From Bacillus coahuilensis m4-4 (GTDB taxonomy: Bacteria > Bacillota > Bacilli > Bacillales > Bacillaceae_K): DNA of 64,000 bases. Shown here in pieces: positions 53,965 through 63,068 of this stretch; position 1 is the first letter of the stretch, and each line of letters opens with the position of its first letter. The DNA is taken from assembly GCF_000171615.1 (NCBI RefSeq), contig NZ_ABFU01000060.3, positions 1-64,000 on the forward strand. The letters run 5' to 3'. The translations under genes were made by a program, and so were the position numbers. A model generated the notes under the pieces. That model saw only the letters and a list, made by a program, of their open reading frames with translations. It did not search any database and was not told the DNA's origin.

Positions 53965-55149
53965 TTAAAGCTGCTCTTTAGAAAAAATGGGTGCTTTTTC
54001 ATATTTAGCTAACACAACGAATGACAGATATAAACTCGGAATGACGAATAGCACCATTCCAAGGAATGCAAAAGTTGGAGCAATATCATATAATAGCCCA
54101 CCGGCAAACGTACATACCGCAGTTAATAATCCAATTAGTGAGGTATAGACTCCCTGAGCAGAAGGGACAAGATCTGATTTCAGTTCAGAGTACATTAACC
54201 TCATAAATCCAAAGTGTGCAAGGGCGAATGATCCTGCGTGTAAAAATTGACTACCTAAGAAAATGGCTGTACTAGGGAATAAAAAATAAAAGTCCCCATC
54301 TCACCATTGCTAACAGACCAGCTGCACCAATTGTCCAACTACTTGACACATTTCCTACTATTTTGTCTGCGTATCTGAAAAAAATAATTTCTGCAATTAC
54401 CGCTACATTTAAGAAAAGTCCAATAGAACCACTACTAACATTTAAATCTTTTAAATACAAGACTCCGTAATTATAGTAAGCAGCATGACTTCCTTGTATA
54501 ATCACAACCGCTAAAAGACCATAAATAAAGCGTTTAGATTGAAGAAGTTCACGAAATGAAAGCCTCTCTTGCTTTCTTGGAGCTTTAATAGAAGCAGGAC
54601 TTTTTTGTATTCCCATGAACAAAATTCCAACAAGACCTACGAGAATAAGATAGAATATAGCATCCTCATTCCAAAGAGAAATTACCCAACCTACAACAAG
54701 TAGGGCGGCAGTATATCCAAGACTTCCCCATGCACGACTGGCTCCATATGAAATTCCTTCATCTTTAGCCATCATGGCTCCCATACTTTCCACTAAAGGA
54801 AGCAGTAAAGGATAAATTAGGTTAAGCAAGACCATAAAGAGAATTAATAGCCCTACGTTTTGAAATGGAATAAATAATAGTAGTGCCAAAACACTAGAGA
54901 GTGTTACTCCATTTAATATAGAAGAAAGTGTCCATTTTTGGCTAAGTTTCGGAAAACAAGAAAACTTGATAATGCTCTAGCCATCATTCCAACTGCCATT
55001 ATTGTGCTTACTGTGGTTACGGATAATCCTTTATTTGTAACTAACCATGAAGTCCAAAAAGGCACAAATATTCCCCAAGTGAAGAAAATGGCAAAAAAAC
55101 GAAATGAAAGCCATGTTTGAGTATTCAAAGAAAGACCCCTTTTAATCAT
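53965..55149 (-). CDS. MFS transporter (LacY/nucleoside-like, YwbF type), two frameshifts
   Basis: Three frames reconstruct to about 394 residues and 12 helices. Adding one A (A5 run at 54935-54939 on this strand) joins NLAKKWTLSSILNGVTL; removing one T (54281-54286) joins GLLFLFPSTAIFLGSQFLHAGSFALAHFGFMR. ISYGASRAWGSLGYTAALLVVGW is typical of the MFS_1-like/3-phenylpropionate subgroup. Substrate unknown; a sugar or nucleoside is possible. AGGGGTC precedes the ATG. Confidence 0.8.
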
Positions 55150-55329
55150 TTTATATACTGTTTATTATTATTCAGTGGAAAATTTTACGCTTCTTCCGTC
55201 TTTATGTAAAGAGTATAGTACCGGTAAAGTTATCCAATTCCTCCAACACCATAAATATTTTTCGACACACACTCCTACTGGAATATTTTTGAAGTATAAT
55301 TTTCTTAAAAGTTGAAAAGGAGTGAAAGG

Positions 55330-56580
55330 ATGTCAGAAGGGAAGTTAGTAAGTCGTATATTATTAAGGGGAAGAATGGTATACCGAATAGAAACCTTTTT
55401 ACAATGGGGGGATAGTAGTGAAAGCATAGGAAGTTGTTTAATGCTTTATCCGAAATATTCAAGATTTTCCACGGATTCACCTCCTCTACTAGGAGAGGTG
55501 ATAATGGCTTCACTATCAAAAAGTAGCTCAGTCAAAAGAATGGAGCAATTAGTGAAAAGCATGTATGGCAATACCCCTTTGAATGGACGATTTTATATTT
55601 ATTACTTAATTCCATTTGAAGGTGATAAAGTTGAATATGTTCTTGGTCAATTTGAAGGATTCATTACTAGAGGGATCATTCAATTAGAAGATTATATGCC
55701 TACTGATGAAGAGTTAAGGAAGCATCCTTGGATTATTTTATCCTGGGGTATTCAAAAACAAAACCATACGATGAATCTAAATAACTCTAAGAAAGAATGG
55801 TTGGATCGATTAAATAGGGTTGAGACCAAAACCTTAGGAATCAAACACCCTGACACAGGTGATTACTATAATATCAATCAAAAAGCTACTGGTTATAGAG
55901 ACTCAATTATTCATCAAATTCTTCAAGTGTTTCAGGGTGAAGTTAAAGGGGAGTCCTTAAAGGAAGAGTTTACGGTGTATGCAACAAAACCTAGTCGCAT
56001 GCTCTATAGAGTCTTTCCGTCTTCACAGCCTACAAGCATACAGCAGGAAACGATCAATCCAGAAATGTGTGTCTATGCTTATCATACTCTAGAACTAAAA
56101 ATGGGCTATACCCTAGTGGCTGTTAGTCATCAATCTGGTGACGCTGGCATGTGTAAAGTAGTGGCTCAACTAAATGGTAAAAGAGAAGACTATATGCATA
56201 GCCTAAAAGGAGATCGATCCAGTCTATCCTTCCTTCATGCTGCTATGGTGTATCATCATTTACACGAATTTGGAGCAGTAGGGGAATATAGAGTGTTCAT
56301 GAATGAACAAGTTCTACCATTCACTGATGACTATTCTTCAGTTGAAGAGTACCTTCAATCTCTACACGTTTACCCCATCAAAGAATTTCCATCTACATTG
56401 TATCCACATTTTTATTACGAAGAGGGACATCCCACCATCGTATTTTATACGGTATCTAAGAAAAAGGGAGCACCATACACATTATATCGATACACTCATC
56501 GCTTTGAAAAACATTCCTATGCATGTACCTATAGGAAAGAATCTCTCTGCTATGGGCATAATATTGAAATTCCTAATTGA
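55330..56580 (+). CDS. Uncharacterised Bacillaceae protein
   Basis: ATG 55330 is chosen (AAAGGAG 7 bases before; an in-frame TTG lies at 55312). The 416-residue product is soluble, with no signal or membrane helix. It has mixed alpha/beta character and recurring YH/HH pairs (YAYHTLELKMGYTLVAVSHQ, MVYHHLHEFGAVGEYRVF). I recognise no domain. The dense, evenly conserved-looking coding frame and the good ribosome binding site indicate a real gene. Confidence 0.65.
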   Translation: MSEGKLVSRILLRGRMVYRIETFLQWGDSSESIGSCLMLYPKYSRFSTDSPPLLGEVIMASLSKSSSVKRMEQLVKSMYGNTPLNGRFYIYYLIPFEGDKVEYVLGQFEGFITRGIIQLEDYMPTDEELRKHPWIILSWGIQKQNHTMNLNNSKKEWLDRLNRVETKTLGIKHPDTGDYYNINQKATGYRDSIIHQILQVFQGEVKGESLKEEFTVYATKPSRMLYRVFPSSQPTSIQQETINPEMCVYAYHTLELKMGYTLVAVSHQSGDAGMCKVVAQLNGKREDYMHSLKGDRSSLSFLHAAMVYHHLHEFGAVGEYRVFMNEQVLPFTDDYSSVEEYLQSLHVYPIKEFPSTLYPHFYYEEGHPTIVFYTVSKKKGAPYTLYRYTHRFEKHSYACTYRKESLCYGHNIEIPN

Positions 56581-56622
56581 GGGTATATACTATAGGAAGA
56601 AACATAAGAAGGAGGAATAGTG

Positions 56623-57006
56623 ATGGAAGAAGAGATAAAAAAAAGTGAATCCTATTATTCAGACCATAAGTTCTGGAGAAAAGTCGGTCGTGTTGCGAAA
56701 AAAGCTGGACAATCTGTTATTTATGCCGCTCTGCTGCTTTACTATACTCTCCAAAAAGAAGATGTTCCTAAAAAGGTGAAGGTGACCATAATAGGTGCCT
56801 TAGGATACTTTATTCTACCAACTGACCTAATACCAGATTTCGCTCTCGGTCTAGGATTTACAGATGATTTAGGAGCACTAGGTATTGCTCTTGTACAGGT
56901 TAGTATGTATATTGATGACGAGATAAAAGCAAAAGCTAAGAATAGACTAGGTGAGTGGTTTAAGGGTGATATTGATACAAAGGAAGTAGACAATAAGCTA
57001 CTATAA
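56623..57006 (+). CDS. YkvA/DUF1232-family membrane protein
   Basis: A 127-residue protein starting at ATG 56623 (GGAGG 8 bases upstream; GTG 56620 in frame). It has the DUF1232 core VPKKVKVTIIGALGYFILPTDLIPDFALGLGFTDDLGALGIAL (split: hydrophobic helix, then LPxDLIPD). Function is unknown in all members. The gene follows the unknown gene by 42 bases. Confidence 0.85.
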   Translation: MEEEIKKSESYYSDHKFWRKVGRVAKKAGQSVIYAALLLYYTLQKEDVPKKVKVTIIGALGYFILPTDLIPDFALGLGFTDDLGALGIALVQVSMYIDDEIKAKAKNRLGEWFKGDIDTKEVDNKLL

Positions 57007-57088
57007 GCTAGATATATTATGGTTTTTTCATTCTAAAAGTAGCTACTTTATGTAATAATGTAAGAAATTCATGTATGGGAGTTTAATT

Positions 57089-58039
57089 ATGACAAGTATT
57101 CTAGTAACAGGTGGAGCAGGATTTATTGGTTCACATTTAGTGGACCATCTTTTACATAGAGGAGAAAAAGTAGTCGTACTTGATGATTTATCAATGGGAT
57201 CTAAGACAAATCTTCAAGATCATGAGAACCTTATTTTTATTCAAGGAGACCTTTCACATCGCTTAACAATTCAAGAGGTATTTGCGCAACATTCTTTTAA
57301 AAAGGTCTTTCATCTAGGTGCCATAGCAAGTGTTGCAGCATCTGTAGAACATCCATTCGAAACTCATCAAACCAATTTAGAGGGAACTCTTTATTTACTT
57401 GAAGAAGTACGTAAAGTAGGAAGTATCGAGCGTTTTGTTTTTGCTTCCTCAGCTGCTGTTTACGGGGATGAGCCTACTCTTCCAAAGAGAGAGAAGTCAG
57501 AGATTCGTCCTTTAACTCCTTATGCCATTGATAAATTCGCGTCGGAGCAATATGTTTTAGCGTATTCAAGACTTTACGGAATACCAACAGCTGCTACAAG
57601 ATTCTTTAATGTGTATGGCACTAGACAAAATCCTTCTTCTCCTTATTCAGGAGTCATTTCCATTATCACGGATCGATTCAAAAAGCTGATGAATGGAGAA
57701 GAAACAATTTTTACTTTATTTGGAGACGGAAAACAAACACGCGATTTTGTCTATGTAGAAGATGTCATTCAAGCCCTAACGCTGGTTTCTGAGAATGAAG
57801 AAGCGATTGGTCGCGTTTTTAATGTTGGTACTGGAAAAGAAACAAGCTTAGTTGACATGATTTCAATCCTAGAGAAAATAACTAGCACAACATTACCGAT
57901 TGACCAAAAAGAAGAACGTGCAGGCGATATTAAACATTCCTACAGTTGTATTGACGATCTTGAGTCTATAGGATTCAATCCTCACTACTCCATGGAAGCT
58001 GGGTTAAGAAAGTATTGGGAAGAAGAAATAAACCAGTAG
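57089..58039 (+). CDS. NAD-dependent nucleotide-sugar epimerase/dehydratase
   Basis: ATG 57089 is used (GGGAG 7 bases upstream). The 316-residue SDR-extended enzyme has TGGAGFIGSHLVDHLL, ASSAAVYGD, catalytic Tyr-x-x-x-Lys (PYAIDKFASEQ), RFFNVYG and GDGKQTRDFVYVEDV, the marks of UDP-glucose 4-epimerase-like enzymes. Exact substrate unresolved. It may supply activated sugars for the exopolysaccharide. Confidence 0.85.
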   Translation: MTSILVTGGAGFIGSHLVDHLLHRGEKVVVLDDLSMGSKTNLQDHENLIFIQGDLSHRLTIQEVFAQHSFKKVFHLGAIASVAASVEHPFETHQTNLEGTLYLLEEVRKVGSIERFVFASSAAVYGDEPTLPKREKSEIRPLTPYAIDKFASEQYVLAYSRLYGIPTAATRFFNVYGTRQNPSSPYSGVISIITDRFKKLMNGEETIFTLFGDGKQTRDFVYVEDVIQALTLVSENEEAIGRVFNVGTGKETSLVDMISILEKITSTTLPIDQKEERAGDIKHSYSCIDDLESIGFNPHYSMEAGLRKYWEEEINQ

Positions 58040-58054
58040 TCTTTCTAGAACCGT

Positions 58055-58097
58055 AAAAAACCCCTGAGAATTACCTTTATTCTCAGGGGTTTTTTTC
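58055..58097. terminator. Bidirectional terminator
   Basis: AAAAAACCCCTGAGAAT and ATTCTCAGGGGTTTTTTT, a strong symmetrical structure shared by the epimerase and DegV genes. Confidence 0.92.
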
Positions 58098-58949
58098 TTA
58101 TTTTTCTAGTATCCAAGACAATCCAATGGTTCCTTGCCCCATATGAGTTCCTGCTACAGGACTAAGTATGGTCGTAGAAAATTCAATGGAAGGATACTTT
58201 TCTTGCAAATCTTGAAGCCACTCATTTGCCATAGCTTCATCATTTCCATGTACAATGCCGACTTCCTTTATTTTAGGCGCATTTTCGTCTAAAATTTCAA
58301 ACATTCTTTGTTTTACTTTTTTATATGAGCGTATTTTTTCAGCTAAATCCACTTTTCCTTCTTTAAACTCAACGATTAATTTCAATCTGAGTAATCCACC
58401 CAGCACGGCTTGACCTTGAGTTAGTCTTCCACTTTTTTGTAATTGTTCTAAGCTTCCAGGGACCATATACAGTCTCCCGCGATCAGGCAATTCACGTAGG
58501 ATATTCACAATTTCTTCATATGGTATTCCCTCGTTAGCAAGTTCTACGCCTCGTTCCACCATTTTACCTAGAGCATAGGAACCGATTTTACTATCGATTA
58601 CTTCTACGTTTGTGAATTCTGCCATCTCGGCCCCTAAAATGCTTCCTTGATAGGTTCCTGTTAATACACTAGATGCATGAATGGCGATTGCATAATCGTA
58701 TTCTGCTTTTAAGCTTTCATATAACTCAACAAACTTACCAGTAGCAGGCTGAGAGGTAGTTGGTAAGGTCTTACTAGCTGTCAATTTCTTATAGAATTCT
58801 TCAGGCTCGATTTCAATACCTTCAAGGTACGTATCTTCTCCAAAGTGGATAGAGAGGGGAATCACATGAATATGGTTTTGTTTAATAAATTCTTTGGAAA
58901 GTGTGGCTGTACTATCTGTAATCCAAGCAATTTTTTGTTTTGTAGACAA
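58098..58949 (-). CDS. DegV-family fatty acid-binding protein
   Basis: A 283-residue cytoplasmic protein with WITDSTATLSKEF, TTSQPATGKFVELYESL, SSVLTGTYQG and the C-terminal SPVAGTHMGQGTIGLSWI. DegV proteins bind fatty acids; FakB-type members present them to the kinase FakA. Whether this one works with FakA is not shown by the locus. Start ATG 58949 follows GGAGAATG. Confidence 0.88.
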   Translation of the reverse strand: MSTKQKIAWITDSTATLSKEFIKQNHIHVIPLSIHFGEDTYLEGIEIEPEEFYKKLTASKTLPTTSQPATGKFVELYESLKAEYDYAIAIHASSVLTGTYQGSILGAEMAEFTNVEVIDSKIGSYALGKMVERGVELANEGIPYEEIVNILRELPDRGRLYMVPGSLEQLQKSGRLTQGQAVLGGLLRLKLIVEFKEGKVDLAEKIRSYKKVKQRMFEILDENAPKIKEVGIVHGNDEAMANEWLQDLQEKYPSIEFSTTILSPVAGTHMGQGTIGLSWILEK

Positions 58950-58986
58950 GAGACATTCTCCTTCATATCATTAATCTATTCGCTCT

Positions 58987-59004
58987 ATAATTAAATTTAA
59001 TTAT
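58987..59004. promoter_or_regulatory. Perfect AT palindrome upstream of the DegV gene
   Basis: ATAATTAAATTTAATTAT, 18 bp, 38 bases upstream of the DegV start. It could be an operator or chance in AT-rich DNA. Confidence 0.3.
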
Positions 59005-59087
59005 GGTCTTATTTATCATAAGTAAAACGCTATCAATAGTATATCATTGTAGGATTCCTTATAAAATATACACCTGTCATGCAGCAT

Positions 59088-59105
59088 ACATGACATTTAT
59101 CATGT
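59088..59105. promoter_or_regulatory. Palindrome upstream of the CAP-domain gene
   Basis: ACATGA-N6-TCATGT, overlapping a second one (GTCATG-N7-CATGAC, 59076-59094). A related TATGACA..TGTCATA pair lies near 61078-61110, before the second CWB2 gene, so a common operator is possible. Confidence 0.35.
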
Positions 59106-59209
59106 CTAACTAGGAATATTGTATGAATTTAGGAAAGTAGATTCTTTGAATCTATGAACTTAGCAAAAAATCTGTCATATTGAAGGTACATATAAAAGGA
59201 GGTTACTAC

Positions 59210-60973
59210 ATGAAAAAAAGACTACTACTATTTATACTGTTCATTATAGCTTTGCAAACAGGGGGTGGCCTACAAACAGCTGCATCCCATGTAGAACGAA
59301 TACAAGGAAATGACCGCTACGAAACGGCCGTTAAAATATCCCAGCAGGCTTTCAATACGACTGAGACTGCTGTCATAGCGAGAGGAGATGATTTTCCTGA
59401 TGCCTTATCAGGTGCCCCACTGGCTTATTCGTTAAATGCTCCTATTTTGTTAACGGGAAAAGATACGTTAAATACAAAAACAAAGGCTGAACTTCTAAGA
59501 CTCCAGGTGAAAGAGGTTGTCCTTTTAGGCAGTGAGGGGGCCATTTCTAAACATGTACAAGCCTCTATTCAACAATTAGGTATCAAAGTAAGCCGAATCG
59601 GAGGTAAAGATCGGTTTGAAACATCTGCACGTATCGCTGAGGAAATACACTCTGTCAAAGCTTTTGTTGCAAATGGTCACAACTTCCCTGATGCATTAGC
59701 GGTAGCTGCCTATGCAGCAAAGGAAGGAGTCCCTATTTTGTTGACAAATCGGGATGTGTTACCTTCTTCTACTAAGTCTGCTTTATCTGGCAAGCAAACT
59801 TATATTATCGGTGGTGAGGGAGTAGTTTCAGGCAGTATAGAAAAGTTACTACCGAATGCTTCAAGATATGGTGGAAGTAATCGTTATGAAACAGCTAGAG
59901 TGGTAACAGAACGTTTTCCATTAGGAAAAGACCATGCATATGTGGCAACAGGTGAGAACTTTGCGGATGCTTTAACAGGATCTGTTTTAGCTGCAAAAGA
60001 GAATTCTCCTATATTACTTGTCTCAAAATCTAGTATTCCAACGTCCACTAACAAAATTGCTAGCCAATATACGAGGTTTTCTATCCTAGGCGGGACCGCA
60101 TCTGTTTCAAATTCAGTGGAGAATGCTTTACCAAATGGAACAGCTTTACCTACTTCAAGTATTTCTATTGGTATGAGTAAAAGTACTCTGGTTACAAAAT
60201 TTGGCACTCCTGACCGAATAGATACCTCTAGTAAAGGGATAGAAACGTACAACTATATAAGTGACTACTCTCAGTATATGCAAGTGGGTCTAGTTGAAGG
60301 GAAGGTTGCTTCTTATTATAGTAATGGGTTAAAGTCTAAGAATCCATATGGTGTAAGCATTGGAATGAGTGAAGGTGATGCTAAATCAAAAGCATCTCAA
60401 GTTGGAACATTGATTTCATCTAGTTCAACCTCAAGCATATATAAAAGTGGATCCGATTATATAACCTTAAATTTTGATACGCTCAACAATAAAAAGTTAA
60501 TGAGCGTTAAAATTGAAAATCAAGAGGTATACCATTCAGCTTATATCGTACACTCGACCTCATCTCAGCAGAAAGCTACGATACGTGATGGTTATGAAAA
60601 GCAAATTCTAGATATCACGAATGCTTTTCGTGTCGCTCAAGGATTTCAACCATTAAAAGATAGCGAAAAAGCGACCTCTTCATCTAGAAAGCATAGCGAG
60701 GATATGGCGACTCAAGACTATTTTAGTCACACGAATTTAGACGGAAAATCTCCATTTGATAGAATGAGAGAAGAAGGGATTTCCTACCGTTCTGCAGGTG
60801 AGAATATTGCACAAGGACAAAGAACTCCAAGCGATGTGGTTGAAGCTTGGATGCGTTCTTCTGGGCACAGGAACAATATCCTTAATGGAACTTATACTTA
60901 TTTAGGTAATGGGGTAGCTTTCCATTCAACCAAGTGGGCCTATTATACTCAAAATTTTTATTCTACTAAATAA
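59210..60973 (+). CDS. Secreted CWB2 wall-binding protein with CAP domain
   Basis: ATG 59210 (AAGGAGG upstream) gives 587 residues. A signal peptide (1-26) precedes three CWB2 repeats (about 28-310: RIQGNDRYETAVKISQQAF, RIGGKDRFETSARIAEEI, RYGGSNRYETARVVTERF), which bind secondary wall polymers non-covalently. A CAP-associated domain (about 320-440) and a CAP/SCP domain (about 460-587: HSEDMATQDYFSHTNLDGKSPFDRM, GENIAQGQ, HRNNILNG) follow. The CAP role in bacteria is unclear; sporulation and spore-coat links are known (YkwD). It is a paralogue of the next gene in its wall-binding half. Confidence 0.9.
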   Translation: MKKRLLLFILFIIALQTGGGLQTAASHVERIQGNDRYETAVKISQQAFNTTETAVIARGDDFPDALSGAPLAYSLNAPILLTGKDTLNTKTKAELLRLQVKEVVLLGSEGAISKHVQASIQQLGIKVSRIGGKDRFETSARIAEEIHSVKAFVANGHNFPDALAVAAYAAKEGVPILLTNRDVLPSSTKSALSGKQTYIIGGEGVVSGSIEKLLPNASRYGGSNRYETARVVTERFPLGKDHAYVATGENFADALTGSVLAAKENSPILLVSKSSIPTSTNKIASQYTRFSILGGTASVSNSVENALPNGTALPTSSISIGMSKSTLVTKFGTPDRIDTSSKGIETYNYISDYSQYMQVGLVEGKVASYYSNGLKSKNPYGVSIGMSEGDAKSKASQVGTLISSSSTSSIYKSGSDYITLNFDTLNNKKLMSVKIENQEVYHSAYIVHSTSSQQKATIRDGYEKQILDITNAFRVAQGFQPLKDSEKATSSSRKHSEDMATQDYFSHTNLDGKSPFDRMREEGISYRSAGENIAQGQRTPSDVVEAWMRSSGHRNNILNGTYTYLGNGVAFHSTKWAYYTQNFYSTK

Positions 60974-60990
60974 AGATCAAAATAAAAAGA

Positions 60991-61027
60991 AAAAAGCATG
61001 ATATCTGCGACAGATGTCATGCTTTTT
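60991..61027 (+). terminator. Rho-independent terminator
   Basis: AAAAAGCATGATATCTG and CAGATGTCATGC, then TTTTTT. The remainder of the 418-base gap up to 61392 contains the palindrome noted at 61078-61110 and no convincing gene. Confidence 0.85.
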
Positions 61028-61391
61028 TGTATGGGGAATGATGCAGTATCTGCAATACTTTTATTATATTGTAACATTTATGACATATTAATCCCTTTAT
61101 TTGTCATATATTCAGGATCTTTCTGCTTCATTTATCCAAATAAGAGGGAAAACTAACCATTTTTATACGGGATGAGTCAGTGCCGTGCTAGTAGAGGAAA
61201 CCTGTTTAATCTAGTAATATTCCCGTTTTATTGCATATTAAACTAATAAAATAAGTCTAATTTACAGAAACTGATGTATTACTACATAAAAGGGGGAAAT
61301 CAGTCATGATTTTGTTACTCAACTGTAAAATACACAGGAGTATTAGAATGGTAAAATACTAATAGATTAGAAGGAAATAGGAGAGAGTAAA

Positions 61392-62754
61392 ATAGAAAAA
61401 AAGAGCAGCTAGATGGACAAAATCTGTCGCATTAGGTCTTGCACCCGTAACATTTGCATCATTCCTAATGTTCACTTCAGTAGACACGGCAGAGGCTTCA
61501 TCTTCAACCATTGATATTAATAGAATTTCTGGAGACAACCGATATGAAACGTCAGTAGAGGTATCTAGACAAGCATTTAAATCTGCCAATACGGTAGTCA
61601 TTGCAGTAGGGAACAACTTCCCAGATGCTTTAGCAGGAGCTTCTCTAGCTTACAAGGAAAACGCACCCATTCTACTAACAGATAAAACTAAATTACCTTC
61701 TCAGGTTAAAAGTGAAATTAGTAGATTAGGCGCGAAGAATGCTTATATTCTTGGTGGGACAGCAGTGATTTCACCAGAAGTAGAAAAGCAACTATCTAGT
61801 TTAGGCTTAAATGTGACACGAATTGCAGGGAAAGATCGATTTGACACTGCAGTGAAAATTGCAGATATTGTTGGTGGAAAAGAAGCTGTTGTAGCATACG
61901 GCGGGAATTTCCCGGATAGTTTATCAATTGCTTCTTACGCTGGTAGCAATGGAAGCCCAATACTATTAGTAGATAACAATTCCATCTCTAGTACAACGAA
62001 AGAAATGCTAGAAGATTATCAAACTACTACCGTTGTTGGCGGTACAAAAGTTGTTGGTGAATCGGTTGTTAATAACCTAAATAATGCAACGCGTGTTGCA
62101 GGGAGTAACCGATATGATACTTCTGTTAAAATTGCCGATAAGTATTTCGGTAACTCAGATGAGGCAATATTAGCAACTGGACAAGCGTTCGCGGACGCTC
62201 TAACAGGATCTATTCTTGCTGCTAACAAAGGTGTTCCAGTTTTACTAGTAGAAAGTGATTCAGTCCCTAAAGAAGTTATGTCGTATATTGAGAAAAAAAG
62301 TATAGATGATGTGACTATAATTGGTGGAAATAATACAGTATCTAAGGATGTTGAAGCCCAATTAAGAGGAGAAGAACCAAAAGTGGTTGAAACCTCTAAA
62401 GCCCAGATTATTGTAGAAGAAGCGAAAAAATATATGGGTGTGCGTTACGTATATGGTGGAACTACTCCAAGTGGTTTTGATTGCAGTGGTTATATCGGCT
62501 ATGTATTTAAGCAGCACGGCATTTCTTTACCAAGAACAACATCAGGGCTTAATACGTTACCAAAGGTATCTAATCCTAAACCGGGAGATATCCTATTATT
62601 CAATACTAGCGGAAGCGGTGTTTCCCATGCTGGAATTTTCCTTGGCAACGATCAGTTTATCCATAGCGGATCTTCAACGGGAGTAGCCATCTCTTCCTTA
62701 AGTAATTCTTACTGGGGACCACGTTACATGCATGCAGTAACCCCTTTTAAGTAA
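61392..62754 (+). CDS. Secreted CWB2 wall-binding NlpC/P60 endopeptidase, start codon disrupted
   Basis: The likely start is at 61392, reading ATAG where ATG is expected; AGGAGAG lies 8 bases upstream, and after removal of one A the frame continues KKRAARWTKSVALGLAPVTFASF, a signal peptide. ATG 61468 would begin mid-signal. The mature protein has three CWB2 repeats (from INRISGDNRYETSVEVSRQAF) and a C-terminal NlpC/P60 domain with Cys in FDCSGYIGYVF, His in VSHAGIFLG and His in FIHSG. It is a D,L-endopeptidase-type peptidoglycan hydrolase held at the wall by CWB2. Confidence 0.88.
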
Positions 62755-62768
62755 TTCTTATTATATGA

Positions 62769-62819
62769 ATACCCTTCTTGAAAAAAAGTAAACGACTTTT
62801 TTCAAGAAGGGTATTTTTA
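62769..62819 (+). terminator. Rho-independent terminator
   Basis: ATACCCTTCTTGAAAAAA and TTTTTTCAAGAAGGGTAT with a 10-base loop, then TTTTT. Confidence 0.9.
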
Positions 62820-62999
62820 TTTCTCCTACACTCCTCTAAGTATAAAACGTGCTTCACTTTAGTTCGCTACTAAAAAAAAGAATTATGAAGAATAACGAAG
62901 AATTATGAAGGAAATATGAACAAAATGTAAAAAATAAGAGAAATTTCTGACAGATAGAATATTGTATTTAATCAGAAAATTGTATAATATTAATAGTGC

Positions 63000-63017
63000 G
63001 ACAAGATACACCTTGTC
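63000..63017. promoter_or_regulatory. Palindrome in the protease leader
   Basis: GACAAG-ATACAC-CTTGTC, about 50 bases before the protease start and just after a TATAAT (about 62983). It could be an operator or an mRNA stem. The gap 62755-63068 otherwise holds the terminator at 62769 and a promoter. Confidence 0.4.
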
Positions 63018-63068
63018 TGCCATCATGATTTTACATAGGTTATTAAAACGTAAAAGGGAGGAAACAAA

